From positions 1,736,001-1,800,000 of the forward strand of contig NZ_CP030840.1 in the NCBI RefSeq assembly GCF_003330725.1: 64,000 nt of DNA, given 5' to 3'. The notes below the pieces were generated by a model. It was not told where the DNA came from, searched no databases, and saw nothing but the letters and a program-made list of their open reading frames with translations. The stretch's first letter is position 1; every line of letters begins with the position of its first letter. A program made the position numbers and the translations under genes. Positions 18,876 to 28,236 of this stretch are shown one piece after another. The stretch comes from Acidisarcina polymorpha. GTDB lineage: Bacteria > Acidobacteriota > Terriglobia > Terriglobales > Acidobacteriaceae.

Positions 18876-20309
18876 ATGTTCAAGGAAGACGGGAGCGCCG
18901 CGCTCCGCAGTAGCGAGAATCGCTTCCACTTGCTGGTCGACTCGATCGAAGACTACGCCATTTACATGCTCGATGCTCGCGGCCAGGTCATCACCTGGAA
19001 CCGGGGAGCGGAGATCAATAATGGCTACAGCAGCCGTGAGGTCTTGGGACGGAACTTCAAGATGTTCTTTGTCCCTGAAGACGTACAGGCCCACGTGCCC
19101 GCCCTGGAACTGGAGAAAGCAAGCCTCCAGGGACGCGTTGCCGGAGAGGGGTGGCGGCTGAGAAAAAACGGAGAGCGATTTTGGGCCAGTTTCGTCATTA
19201 CCGCCATCCGGGATCCGGTCGGAAGGCTTACTGGTTTCGCAAAGGTGACCCGCGACTTAAGTGAGCTCAAGCGCCAGCGCGATGCCTCGCTGGTGTTGGA
19301 GCTGGCCCTGAAAGAAGAACGCGATTGTCTCTATCGGGCGGCTGAATGCAGTATGGACGCTTTGTACTTGTGTGAGTCGATTCGTGATAGCAACTTCGAC
19401 ATCGAAGACTTCGTTTTCACTTACCTGAACTCGAATGTCGAGAAGATGACCGCCCTTTCACGAAGTTCAATGTTGGGCGCCAGGATGTGCGAGATCTTTC
19501 CCGAGCATCGCCACAATGGGCTTTTTGACCGGTATAAGCAGGTAGTCATCACCGGAGAGGGCTACGTCGAAGAATTGCCTACGGAAAGGGACGTCCCCTC
19601 TTCCCCTTGGGTGCGCATCCAGGCGATCAAGTTAAATGACGGTGTCGCGATTACAATCTCGAACGTCACCGAGCGAAAGCGCACCGAGGAGTGCGTGCTG
19701 CACGCGGCCCACCACGATAACCTTACCGGCCTGCCCAACCGAAGTCTGCTGCGGGATCGCATCGGCCAGGCGATCGAACGAGCCAAGCGCTTCGGTGGAA
19801 AGGTGGCAGTCTTCCTGGTCGATCTAGACGCCTTCAAGTCAATCAACGACACCTTTGGGCACTCCAGCGGTGATGGGGTTCTGGTTGAAGTCGCGGTCCG
19901 CCTCAAAGGCTCGGTGCGCGCCACTGACTCTGTCATTCGGATTGGCGGCGATGAGTTCGTCATCGTTATGCCCGACATCACCGAGGATTGTGACACTCTC
20001 GCTTGCGCGGACAAGATCATCGATGCGCTCCATACTCCCATTGAGGTAGAGGGTCACTCCCTCTCAACCACCTGTAGCTTAGGGGTAGCGATTTACCCCG
20101 ACTCTGGCCAGACGATCGAGGAACTCCTGTCCGAAGCCGACTCGGCAATGTACGTTGCCAAGAGAGGCGGGAAGAACCAGTTTCGCGCTGCCGTTGCCAG
20201 TGCTCAGGTAGGCCAGGCAGGAAATAAACTCGAGACAACGATCCACCCAACGAGCAGAAACTCGGCCGATAGCCTCAAACTCGTGCCGCAGTCCGATTTG
20301 AGGGAGTAG
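18876..20309 (+). CDS. PAS-domain diguanylate cyclase
   Basis: Cytoplasmic signalling enzyme predicted to make cyclic di-GMP. From ATG 18876 it is 477 aa: PAS domain at about 10-120 (SSENRFHLLVDSIEDYAIYML), a second PAS-like region at about 150-265 and a GGDEF domain at about 285-445. The active-site motif RIGGDEFVIV is intact and the inhibitory I-site RATD lies five residues before GGDEF, so product inhibition is expected. No EAL domain and no membrane segment. GGAG is about 10 nt upstream of the ATG; a GTG 51 nt further up is possible. The second PAS region is divergent. Confidence 0.86.
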   Translation: MFKEDGSAALRSSENRFHLLVDSIEDYAIYMLDARGQVITWNRGAEINNGYSSREVLGRNFKMFFVPEDVQAHVPALELEKASLQGRVAGEGWRLRKNGERFWASFVITAIRDPVGRLTGFAKVTRDLSELKRQRDASLVLELALKEERDCLYRAAECSMDALYLCESIRDSNFDIEDFVFTYLNSNVEKMTALSRSSMLGARMCEIFPEHRHNGLFDRYKQVVITGEGYVEELPTERDVPSSPWVRIQAIKLNDGVAITISNVTERKRTEECVLHAAHHDNLTGLPNRSLLRDRIGQAIERAKRFGGKVAVFLVDLDAFKSINDTFGHSSGDGVLVEVAVRLKGSVRATDSVIRIGGDEFVIVMPDITEDCDTLACADKIIDALHTPIEVEGHSLSTTCSLGVAIYPDSGQTIEELLSEADSAMYVAKRGGKNQFRAAVASAQVGQAGNKLETTIHPTSRNSADSLKLVPQSDLRE

Positions 20310-20489
20310 GCTATTCTGGGACTTCGCCAGAGCCCTATGGGCGCAGTTCTCCTATCGATCTATTCGATCTATGCCGGCGTGTGGATGACCACCGTGGCTT
20401 CTCCCCAGAAAGCCGCTCTGGCTCACCATCGAAGGTGCACAAGGTAGGAGAACTGCTTTAACCTTGCTTTGACTTTCGGGAGACCGCCA

Positions 20490-22259
20490 ATGAACTTCCT
20501 CACCACCAACAAAATACTGATTGCCGCTCTACTTAGTTCGAGCCTCGCTGTACCATCCTCCTTCGCCCAAGATCACGCTACACCCGCCAGGTCGCACACC
20601 CTCTCGGCTGAGTCCACCCCGGACAATCAGTGGTGGAAGGGTGCAGTCATTTATGAGATCTATCCGCGGAGCTTTCAGGATTCGAATGGCGACGGCATCG
20701 GCGATCTCAATGGCATCACCTCACGGCTCGATTACTTGAAGGTGCTCGGCGTCGACGCGATTTGGCTGACCCCGATCTATCCGTCCCCTCAGGTCGACTT
20801 TGGCTACGATATCTCCGACTATGAGGCCATCGACCCCGCCTACGGCACTCTCGCTGACTTTGACCATCTCGTCGCCGAGGCCAAGAAGCGCGACATCAAG
20901 ATCATCATGGATATGGTCATGAACCACACTTCGGATAAGCACAAGTGGTTCCTTGAGTCGGAGAGCTCAAAGACCAATCCCAAACGGGACTGGTACGTTT
21001 GGAAGGACGGTAAGGCGCCTGGCCAGCCGCCGAATAACTGGACTTCCGTCTTCGGCCATTCGGCCTGGCAGTTCGATCCAAAAACGAACCAGTACTACTA
21101 TCACAAGTTCTATATTCAGCAGCCCGATCTGAATTGGAACAATCCAAAGGTCCGCAAAGCAATGTACGACACCTGCCGCTTCTGGATGAGGCGCGGCGTC
21201 TACGGCTTCCGTTTGGACGCGATTCCAACCCTCTTTGAAGATCCCCAACTGCGCGACGAACAGGTCATCAAGGATGCAGGCGGGAATCCAAAAATCAACG
21301 CATTTGGCGATCAGGAACTCGACGACTCGCTCACCAACAACCTGCCTGAGGTCCACGACGTTCAGAAGGAACTGCGCAAGGTCATCGACGAGTTCCCCGG
21401 CCGGGTGCTCATCGGCGAGACTTATTTCAGCAACGTCGCCGATCTACGGAAGAGCTATGGCGCCAAGAACGACGAACTTCAGCTGCCGATGGACTTCCAG
21501 GTGGGCATGATCAATAAGCTCGACGTGAACGCCTTCCGCCAGCATATCGATGAGGTCGAGACCCAGATCGACAACGATCAGCCCCTGCTCGTCTTTGATA
21601 ACCATGACAATCCGCGCATCGACGCACGCTATGGCGACGGTATCCACAACCTCGATATCGAGCGCATGCTGGCGACCGTCCTCTTCGCCACCCGCGACAC
21701 CGCTCTTTTCTATTACGGCGATGAAATCGCCATGAAGACCACGCCGCCGGTCCGCAAGGAAGATGTGAAAGATCCGATCGGCATCACCGGCTGGCCGAAG
21801 GAGAAGGGCCGCGACGGCGAGCGAACCCCAATGCAGTGGACGCCCGGCCCCAATGCCGGCTTCACCACCGGCACGCCGTGGCTTCCCATTCCGCCCAGCT
21901 ACGTCCTTTACAACGTCCAGACCGAGGTTCCCGACTACAACTCGATGCTGAACTGGTACAAGCAACTGATCGAGCTGCGCCGTCAGAACCCCTCCGTCGG
22001 CAAAGGGAATAACGTCACCCTCAACAAAAGTGACACCAAAGTGCTTGCCTGGGCCCGGCAGTTGGAGGGGCAGCCGACCGTGGTCATCGCTTGCAACTTC
22101 ACTGCCGACCCGCAGAGATTCGCCTTCGACTTCAGCGGTACCGGGATCACCGGAAAGCAGGCGAAGACCCTGATGAAGACCCCCGGCAGCAGCGATCCGG
22201 CTTCGCTCGACGCGGTCAACTTGCCGCCCTTTGGTGTCTACATCGGTCAGATCGAGTAA
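20490..22259 (+). CDS. Exported GH13 alpha-glucosidase
   Basis: Secreted alpha-glucosidase of about 589 aa. Signal peptide at residues 1-27 (ILIAALLSSSLAVPSSFAQ). GH13 hallmarks are WWKGAVIYEIYPRSFQDSNG, MDMVMNHTSD, GFRLDAIPTLF (nucleophile Asp), VLIGETYF (acid/base Glu) and VFDNHDNPR (transition-state Asp). The RTPMQW segment and a C-terminal beta domain fit alpha-glucosidase or oligo-1,6-glucosidase rather than trehalose synthase; exact specificity cannot be read. RBS GGGAGA is 6 nt upstream of the ATG. It may work with the nearby trehalase in periplasmic glucan use, but they are separate transcripts. Confidence 0.9.
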   Translation: MNFLTTNKILIAALLSSSLAVPSSFAQDHATPARSHTLSAESTPDNQWWKGAVIYEIYPRSFQDSNGDGIGDLNGITSRLDYLKVLGVDAIWLTPIYPSPQVDFGYDISDYEAIDPAYGTLADFDHLVAEAKKRDIKIIMDMVMNHTSDKHKWFLESESSKTNPKRDWYVWKDGKAPGQPPNNWTSVFGHSAWQFDPKTNQYYYHKFYIQQPDLNWNNPKVRKAMYDTCRFWMRRGVYGFRLDAIPTLFEDPQLRDEQVIKDAGGNPKINAFGDQELDDSLTNNLPEVHDVQKELRKVIDEFPGRVLIGETYFSNVADLRKSYGAKNDELQLPMDFQVGMINKLDVNAFRQHIDEVETQIDNDQPLLVFDNHDNPRIDARYGDGIHNLDIERMLATVLFATRDTALFYYGDEIAMKTTPPVRKEDVKDPIGITGWPKEKGRDGERTPMQWTPGPNAGFTTGTPWLPIPPSYVLYNVQTEVPDYNSMLNWYKQLIELRRQNPSVGKGNNVTLNKSDTKVLAWARQLEGQPTVVIACNFTADPQRFAFDFSGTGITGKQAKTLMKTPGSSDPASLDAVNLPPFGVYIGQIE

Positions 22260-22268
22260 CGGATCCCG

Positions 22269-22306
22269 ACGGAAGCCTAACGCGCGGAGACGCCGCAGGC
22301 TTCCGT
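22269..22306. terminator. Bidirectional hairpin between alpha-glucosidase and yjbQ
   Basis: Inverted repeat ACGGAAGCCT (22269-22278) and AGGCTTCCGT (22297-22306), 10 bp perfect, with an 18-nt GC-rich loop, lying between two convergent genes. No long T run follows; a short TTTC on the plus side makes it a moderate intrinsic terminator. Confidence 0.55.
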
Positions 22307-22307
22307 T

Positions 22308-22697
22308 TCAGGAGCCGGCAACAAAACTGACGGTCAGATTGCGGTCGCGCGGACCATCCAGTTCGACGAGGATCACCCGCTGCCAGGTGCCGAGAACAAG
22401 AGTACCATCCTCGACCGGAACGCTGGCCGCGGCGCCGATCAACGACGAGAGGATGTGGTCAGGTACATGAGCGGGGTTATGCGGATGCCGGTATTTCAGC
22501 TTAGGCATCATCGCCTCGAAGGCGTCCAGCATATCCAGATCGGTTCCCGGATCGAGATCTGCGGTGGTGAGCGCCGCTGTCGTATGCTGCACGTGAACAA
22601 AGCAAATCCCAGTCGAGCCGGACAGCAGTTCTTGAACTTCGTCGGTGATGTCGACAATCTCGCGCTTCTTTCGCGTCTTGACGCTCAACCTTCGCAT
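22308..22697 (-). CDS. YjbQ/UPF0047 family protein
   Basis: 129-aa cytoplasmic protein of the YjbQ family, some members of which have a secondary thiamine-phosphate synthase activity. Conserved HTTAALTTADLDPGTDLD and the C-terminal LGTWQRVILVELDGPRDR are present. The ATG at 22697 follows a strong GGAGGAAG RBS; the much longer open frame (to 23261) is not supported and overlaps the methyltransferase. Confidence 0.88.
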   Translation of the reverse strand: MRRLSVKTRKKREIVDITDEVQELLSGSTGICFVHVQHTTAALTTADLDPGTDLDMLDAFEAMMPKLKYRHPHNPAHVPDHILSSLIGAAASVPVEDGTLVLGTWQRVILVELDGPRDRNLTVSFVAGS

Positions 22698-22871
22698 ATG
22701 TCTTCCTCCTTCAACCTGGTAAATTCTTTCGAACGCCACCCTTGCTGGGATGCTCTTTGCTTGCATCCGCGGACGGTCGTAGCTAGGCTGCCAGAAGAAA
22801 GCGACCCTGCCATGAATGTCGTTTCGGTGCTGGTGGAGTGCTCGCGCGCAAGAAACTCGTGAAAGGGCTCC

Positions 22872-23651
22872 GTGGCAGATAGCAGTCGAGGAGGCACTCG
22901 CGGCGTTGAGCCCCGGGATTCGAACGCCATCCGCCATCCCGAGATGGCCGCCGGTGGATACGCGAGCAACAATGGGACGGTCGAGTTCTATCAACGCGTC
23001 GTCGCCGTTCTCCCACAGGATGGCGTAGTTCTCGACCTGGGTGCGGGACGAGGCTCCGATTTCGAGGGGGACCACGGAGCATGGCATCATTGGCTCATCC
23101 AGCTGGGAAAAAGGCATTCGTGCCGCATCGGGGCAGACATCGATCCCATCGTGCAGACCCATGCGTATTTGGATCAAGCGGTTGTTATCGAGGCCGGTCA
23201 GCCCCTGCCCTTCCCCGACCAATCCTTCGATCTGGTGCTTTGTGACTGGGTGCTCGAACATGTCGATGATCCCAACCAGTTCGTTGCCGAGATTCGCCGC
23301 GTGCTCAAGGTCGGGGGATGGTTTTGCGCTCGAACCCCAAATCGCTGGAGCTACTTCAGCGTAGGAGCCCGGTTATTGAAGAGTCGCTTAGGAAACAGAC
23401 TTCTACGTCTGCTCCAGGCTCACCGTCCGGAGACCGACAAATTTCCCAAGTATTACCGGTTGAACACACTCGGCGCCATTCACCAATATCTTCCCGCAAC
23501 GCTATGGACAAATGCCACGTACACCCACAACCCCGATCCAGGATATGCCGGCAACTCGAGTGCCTTTTACCATCTTATTGAGCTCTACCAGCGGCTTATT
23601 CCCAAGACCTTAGGGACAGTGATCCTGATCTTCGCTCGCCGCCTCGGTTAA
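22872..23651 (+). CDS. Class I SAM-dependent methyltransferase
   Basis: 259-aa cytoplasmic protein with the Rossmann-like methyltransferase domain: motif I VLDLGAGRGSDFEGD, an acidic residue in GADIDP, and motif IV-like FDLVLCDWVLEHVDDP. The LEHVDDPNQFVAEIRRVLKVGG segment is typical of the Methyltransf_11 group. The substrate is not apparent. Start is GTG at 22872 with GAAAGGG upstream. The C-terminal hydrophobic stretch TLGTVILIFARRLG may contact the membrane. Confidence 0.83.
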   Translation: MADSSRGGTRGVEPRDSNAIRHPEMAAGGYASNNGTVEFYQRVVAVLPQDGVVLDLGAGRGSDFEGDHGAWHHWLIQLGKRHSCRIGADIDPIVQTHAYLDQAVVIEAGQPLPFPDQSFDLVLCDWVLEHVDDPNQFVAEIRRVLKVGGWFCARTPNRWSYFSVGARLLKSRLGNRLLRLLQAHRPETDKFPKYYRLNTLGAIHQYLPATLWTNATYTHNPDPGYAGNSSAFYHLIELYQRLIPKTLGTVILIFARRLG

Positions 23652-23801
23652 AGCGGCTGGTGAAATCGAAACGCAGCTTTAGCGTGCCAGGTATTCCGGT
23701 GTTCCGAAAATCGGTTCTTTGAGCCTTCCTTGGCGGAAAGGCTTGCCGGCTGGCTGGTGGGTTGCGTCCAGGAGCGGTACTTCTACTCTGCCAGAGCCTT
23801 C

Positions 23802-24995
23802 CTAAAGTGCCGCTCGCCAGGCGACGTTGCGGGCCAGCTTCGGCGCCACTTTCTCATACGCCTCATACACTCCTTCGAAGACCGCATCCCACGAAGCTGT
23901 CAACGCATATTGGCGTGCCGCCCGGCGCATTGCGGAATGGCGCTGCGGATGCTCCAGGATAGACGCGACTGCGGCAGCAAAGCTGGTATCTTCGGCGATC
24001 AGTCCGGTTTCCCCGTCGCGAACGATGTGGCAAGGTCCCCCATCCGGGGTCACGATGGCCGGTACTCCCGAGGCCAATGCCTCCAGAACGACATTGCCAA
24101 AGGTGTCGGTATGTGAGGGAAAAACGAAGAGATCCATGTTGGCGTAGGCGGTGGACAACTCCGCTCCACGCAGAACGCCCGGCAACTCCGCCCTTGGCAC
24201 ATTCTCGCGGAGCCACGCTTCCTCCGTCCCATGGCCAATGATGAGGAAGCGAAAGTTGCTGAGACCCGCAGCGAGGAGCTGATCACCGATTTGCTTGAAG
24301 AGCATGACGTTCTTTTCGATCGAGAGGCGACCCACAAATCCAAGCACAAATTCGTCGTCGTCCGCGGATCTTTTGCGGTGCGCCGGCGAAAACAGCTGGG
24401 TATCGACCCCTCGCGGCATCAACAGGCACCGCCTTCCGGTCTTTCGCTCGAGCAGCCCGCACAAATCCACATTGGGGGCGAAAAGAATCTGAGCCAGCTT
24501 GTAGAACCGGGCTGTTGCTGCCAGCGTCACCTGCTTGATGTGCATTGCAGCGTTGGTCGAATGACCGACCGGCAGGAAGCGCAGGAACCACGACGAACGC
24601 TTCGCCGCGTATTCGTGAACATTGGTGTGCCATGAGGCGACTAGAGGAACCTGAAGCGAATGGGCCAGCCACGCTCCGATCATTCCCAACTCGCTGGGAC
24701 CGGTGATGTGAATGATGTCCGGATTGAAGGCTCTTACTGTACGGGTGATGTAGGGAAGATGGCGAAGAAAACCGAGGTCGAATCGAAGGTCCTTCTCCAG
24801 AGCAAAGGAAAGAAAGCCGCGCTTAAGTTCGAGGCTCTCTACTTGCGACTCTTGGACGTGACGCTCCGTGCGATCCCCCGCTCTGACTGACAGAAATGGC
24901 ATACCACGGCGCCGCGCATACGCCTCGAACTGCCGGCTGGTATGGGCCACTCCGTTGACTTCATGGAACGAGTCGGGAAAATAGGCCACGCGCAT
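23802..24995 (-). CDS. Glycosyltransferase family 4 (GT-B fold)
   Basis: 397-aa cytoplasmic or membrane-associated sugar transferase. The N-terminal domain begins MRVAYFPDSFHEVNGVAHTS, typical of phosphatidylinositol-mannosyl- and glucosyltransferase-like GT4 enzymes. The C-terminal domain has LGFVGRLSIEKN and the nucleotide-sugar-binding segment FPSHTDTFGNVVLEALASGV, with the conserved Glu of the EX7E motif. The acceptor is likely a lipid or glycan but cannot be read from sequence. The gene stands alone. Confidence 0.87.
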   Translation of the reverse strand: MRVAYFPDSFHEVNGVAHTSRQFEAYARRRGMPFLSVRAGDRTERHVQESQVESLELKRGFLSFALEKDLRFDLGFLRHLPYITRTVRAFNPDIIHITGPSELGMIGAWLAHSLQVPLVASWHTNVHEYAAKRSSWFLRFLPVGHSTNAAMHIKQVTLAATARFYKLAQILFAPNVDLCGLLERKTGRRCLLMPRGVDTQLFSPAHRKRSADDDEFVLGFVGRLSIEKNVMLFKQIGDQLLAAGLSNFRFLIIGHGTEEAWLRENVPRAELPGVLRGAELSTAYANMDLFVFPSHTDTFGNVVLEALASGVPAIVTPDGGPCHIVRDGETGLIAEDTSFAAAVASILEHPQRHSAMRRAARQYALTASWDAVFEGVYEAYEKVAPKLARNVAWRAAL

Positions 24996-25105
24996 ACGGC
25001 GAGTTTATTCCATTCCGTTGGCAGCGGGTTGACAGTCAGGTTAAGTCAGCATGGATGTTGCTAATAACATCAGGCTCAAAGACGGACGGTGGTCTTGCGC
25101 AATCT

Positions 25106-25669
25106 CTAATCGGCGTAACCCGGGCCCTGTGAGAAGCCGCACTCCTTCCACAGCCTTTCCCAATTCCAGATCCCGGAGGTCACCTCCTCCGGCAGCCGGA
25201 ATCCGAGCAGATGCGCGAGCATACACACCTGGCCTCGATGATGCGCCTCGTGAGAAAGCATATAACCGAGCATCTCCGGCCCAACCGGCCAAGGCTGGGC
25301 CCAGCCATCTCTGTGGAACTGCTTGACCCGACCGCTGCCGTCAAGCACTTCAGCAAGCATCTCTCCGCAACGAGCTGCAATCTCCGCCAGGCCCTCACTA
25401 GCTCGCTGCGGGGTGCAATGCGCCCGGTTGAGTTGCAGTGGGACTTTCAGGTGGGGAGCCGTGAGCCTGACCCACTTGCAGCGCACATTGTGCATGTGCG
25501 TGAAGATTGCGGCGATGGTGCGCACATTGCCGGGCGGTCTAGCTCGCCAGGCAGCCGGGTCAAGGTGCTCGATAATACGCTGATTCATCCGCTCATTCGC
25601 GGAGAAGGTCTGGACGGCACTTCGACCGAGCAGATCTTGAAGATGAACCTTGCGTTGACCGGTCGTCAC
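25106..25669 (-). CDS. DinB family protein
   Basis: 187-aa four-helix-bundle protein of the DinB/YfiT type, metal-dependent enzymes or thiol transferases of mostly unknown substrate. Metal-binding histidines are suggested by FTHMHN and SHEAHHRGQ. GTG at 25669 has GAGG 5 nt upstream; a TTG at 25714 would lengthen it by 15 residues. Family members often use bacillithiol or related thiols, which fits the bshB1 gene in this window, but no direct link is visible. Confidence 0.8.
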   Translation of the reverse strand: MTTGQRKVHLQDLLGRSAVQTFSANERMNQRIIEHLDPAAWRARPPGNVRTIAAIFTHMHNVRCKWVRLTAPHLKVPLQLNRAHCTPQRASEGLAEIAARCGEMLAEVLDGSGRVKQFHRDGWAQPWPVGPEMLGYMLSHEAHHRGQVCMLAHLLGFRLPEEVTSGIWNWERLWKECGFSQGPGYAD

Positions 25670-25760
25670 CGTATCCTCAGTCCTTGACTTAGGATGCCGC
25701 CAGGCGTTCGGCAACTCGGGGACTGCTGTAGACGGTCGCTTAGCGGCCGACGCAAGAATT

Positions 25761-26927
25761 CTAGTCGCCTAGCGCAAACCCTAGTTCACCGGATTCATCC
25801 CAGGCGCGCCGGAGACTGCCCGAGATTGGCCCGCTTCCCATCAGCCGGACTGCTTTGATGATGACGTTCACGTATCCGGGCACCGCACCGTTAGTCCAGA
25901 GTTCGCAAATTGGCCGAACTACGCCGTTCTGGTCGGGATGATAGACGCGCTCATCCCAGCGGCGCGAGCCCTGCGGGAATTCCGGATAATCGCGGATCGC
26001 ATCGAGAGTCGATTGCAAGATGCGGTGCTTCCAGGGCTCTGCATATTGAGGCATAAAGAGCACGTTGCTGATGCCTTGATAGCGTACTTCGTGGACAAAT
26101 TCAGTAAAGGTCGAGGCATTCGACAGGTTGATGTTGGCGTTCGGCTCGGTGCCGTGGCGATCACCGCCGGAGATCAGCAGCTTGCCGTACTTCGCCGCCA
26201 TCCGTTTGACGGCGCGGTTCTCTGCCCAGATCCGAAGCCCATTCAACTCCAGCGCATGCATGAACTGCCCATTCTGCGCCATGAAGAAGTCGACGTAGGT
26301 CCGGTGTTTTTCTTCGCCGATCAGGTAGAGGTCCCACATCGGATGGTTGAAGATAATGAGCACATTCGGCAGCGCATGAAGGGCGGAGAGAATCTCGGTG
26401 AGACGGGCATTGGAGGGGTCGGCGGTAAATTCCTCAAAGGTCCGCATCCACTCAGCGCCGGTGTCGCTAGGCAGGTTGTGGATGCCGAGGTGAAATGACT
26501 GCTCACACGTGCCTTCAGGCCCAAAGAAAGGCGCGCTCCATTCCACTGATACTGGAATATGACGGGCGGCGGCGACCGTACGCAACAACATCGGTGCGGT
26601 GATGTTGTCGTGGTCGGTGATCGAGACCAACGGTGAGACACCGAGCGATTCGACTTGCTTGCTTTCAAGGTCGAAAGCCAACCGTGGAGTCAGAGGCGGC
26701 GTCCAGTAGCCGGCTGCGTAGTTGAGGCGGAGACCGTACCGCTCCCGCGCCCGTCCCTCGCCGAACGCTAGTAGTCTGCCGATCAGGCGCGACCGACTGC
26801 CCAAATTCGCCAGAAAGTCTAGCGTTTCCTTTGATTGGCTGGTGTGACTATGGAGGGAAACACCTGAAGCGAAGCCCTCGGCTGCGTGGCGGTCTTTCCA
26901 GAGGTACGAGATTTGTGATCCTGCCAT
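25761..26927 (-). CDS. PHP-like metal-dependent phosphoesterase/hydrolase
   Basis: 388-aa cytoplasmic protein of uncertain function. PHP-type metal motifs are SLHSHTSQS (residues about 25-33), SITDHDN (about 102-108), IIFNHPMWD and GGDRHGTEPN. These match the order of PHP domain motifs in DNA polymerase PHP tails and histidinol phosphatases, but other domains are absent. RBS GGAG lies 7 nt before the ATG. It could be a phosphoesterase of nucleic-acid or sugar-phosphate type; I do not recognise a named family. Confidence 0.68.
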   Translation of the reverse strand: MAGSQISYLWKDRHAAEGFASGVSLHSHTSQSKETLDFLANLGSRSRLIGRLLAFGEGRARERYGLRLNYAAGYWTPPLTPRLAFDLESKQVESLGVSPLVSITDHDNITAPMLLRTVAAARHIPVSVEWSAPFFGPEGTCEQSFHLGIHNLPSDTGAEWMRTFEEFTADPSNARLTEILSALHALPNVLIIFNHPMWDLYLIGEEKHRTYVDFFMAQNGQFMHALELNGLRIWAENRAVKRMAAKYGKLLISGGDRHGTEPNANINLSNASTFTEFVHEVRYQGISNVLFMPQYAEPWKHRILQSTLDAIRDYPEFPQGSRRWDERVYHPDQNGVVRPICELWTNGAVPGYVNVIIKAVRLMGSGPISGSLRRAWDESGELGFALGD

Positions 26928-27246
26928 GATCCTGCTCCCTGGTACTTCAGTCGTGTCGCCCTTTCTACTTGATTATTGCCTTGCACCATGAATGCGGCAT
27001 TACGGGCAGGAAAAACAACATTCATAAAGGGAAGGAATCCAAAATGGTACTGCCCTACGATTATTTCACCGGCACGGGCTATTTTTATTTCACCCAACTA
27101 GCTTTTTTGGGCTGATTTCAACAATGGGTGGAGTGGCCTCAACCAACGTCCTGGGCGTTTGGATTGGCAAAGACTGGCTAGGAACGATCCCCCCCGCTCA
27201 CAATCCATTTGAAACAGCGCTGGTAGTCTGAGATCTGACAAAGGTT
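26928..27246. other. AT-rich intergenic gap
   Basis: 319 nt between the PHP-like gene and the ABC ATPase, which are divergent. It contains poly-A and poly-T tracts and a candidate 23-codon reading frame at 27044-27115 with a good RBS (separate entry). No other gene or RNA structure is clear; it presumably holds both promoters. Confidence 0.6.
27044..27115 (+). CDS. Candidate small protein, 23 aa
   Basis: ATG at 27044, preceded by AAAGGGAAGGAA ending about 7 nt upstream, opens 23 codons rich in Tyr, Phe and Leu: MVLPYDYFTGTGYFYFTQLA and then FLG before TGA. The hydrophobic aromatic character could suit a small membrane peptide or a leader peptide for the downstream ABC ATPase. Support is only RBS plus frame; chance is possible. 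Confidence 0.3.
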   Translation: MVLPYDYFTGTGYFYFTQLAFLG

Positions 27247-28149
27247 ATGGCCACACTCCTCGATGTGAAAAATCTCTCGATCTGGTTTCGCTCTGCAGGC
27301 CAGGAGCGGCTAGTGGTTGCCGATTCGAGTTTCTCCATTGACGAGGGAGAGGTGCTCGGTCTGGTCGGTGAATCGGGATCGGGCAAATCGGTTACCGCCT
27401 TGGCAGTCCTGCGTCTTCTCGATCCGGCGGCGCGGATCCAAGGGTTGATCCGCTTTGGCGGGATTGACCTGCTTACGCTGCAAGACAGCGAGCTGCGTAA
27501 ACGCCGCGGGCGGGAGATCGCCATGATCTTTCAAGAGCCCATGACCGCCCTGAACCCGGTTATGACTATCGGCGAACAGGTAGCCGAAGCAATCCGCGCT
27601 CATCAGCCGGGACTCTCGCGTCGCCAGGTGCGCCGCGTTGCCATCGAGGCCCTCGAATCGGTCGCCATACCGGATGCCGCCAACCGCTACGTAGACTATC
27701 CCCACCAGTTCTCCGGAGGACAAAGACAGCGCATCCTCATCGCCATGGCCATCGCCAACCGGCCGCGGTTGCTGATTGCCGACGAGCCGACTACCGCCCT
27801 CGATGTAACCGTGCAGGCGCAGATCCTGGAATTGCTGGCTGAGCTCCGGAGCCAGTTCGGGCTGGCAATGCTTTTCATCTCCCATGACCTTGCGGTGGTG
27901 TCGCAGGTCGCGGATCGGGTCATGGTGATGCGCAATGGAATGGCGCTCGAAAGCGGTTCGACGGCGCAGGTCTTCCATGACCCGCTTCATCCCTACACGG
28001 CCAGCTTGATCGGAGCCATCCCCACGCTTACTACGGATCGGGACCTCCCGCTGGCAACGCTGACTCAGCAAGCGGAGGCGGACGGCGGACGGATGGTCGA
28101 GCGCTTCCCCGGCCACTGGGTTCGGCAATCCCAAATTCCGGCCTCCTGA
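27247..28149 (+). CDS. OppD/DppD-like ABC transporter ATPase
   Basis: 300-aa ATP-binding protein of the oligopeptide/dipeptide importer class. Walker A GLVGESGSGKSVT, Q-loop FQEPMTALNPV, signature QFSGGQRQRI, Walker B LLIADEPTTALDV and the C-terminal DPLHPYTASL segment are all present. The matching permeases, binding protein and OppF partner are not nearby, so it is an orphan subunit. It may serve transporters encoded elsewhere. Confidence 0.9.
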   Translation: MATLLDVKNLSIWFRSAGQERLVVADSSFSIDEGEVLGLVGESGSGKSVTALAVLRLLDPAARIQGLIRFGGIDLLTLQDSELRKRRGREIAMIFQEPMTALNPVMTIGEQVAEAIRAHQPGLSRRQVRRVAIEALESVAIPDAANRYVDYPHQFSGGQRQRILIAMAIANRPRLLIADEPTTALDVTVQAQILELLAELRSQFGLAMLFISHDLAVVSQVADRVMVMRNGMALESGSTAQVFHDPLHPYTASLIGAIPTLTTDRDLPLATLTQQAEADGGRMVERFPGHWVRQSQIPAS

Positions 28150-28236
28150 CAAGGTTGTAGCGCCACAGTCGCGCTGCTCCGAACACTGCAGCAATCCTGT
28201 AACATTGGTGAAGCCTTTTCGGGGCTTTCTTCCGCC

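Noticed and set aside
22698-23261. Long YjbQ frame to 23261
   Set aside because: The conserved family sequence and a strong RBS start at 22697; the extension overlaps the methyltransferase gene.
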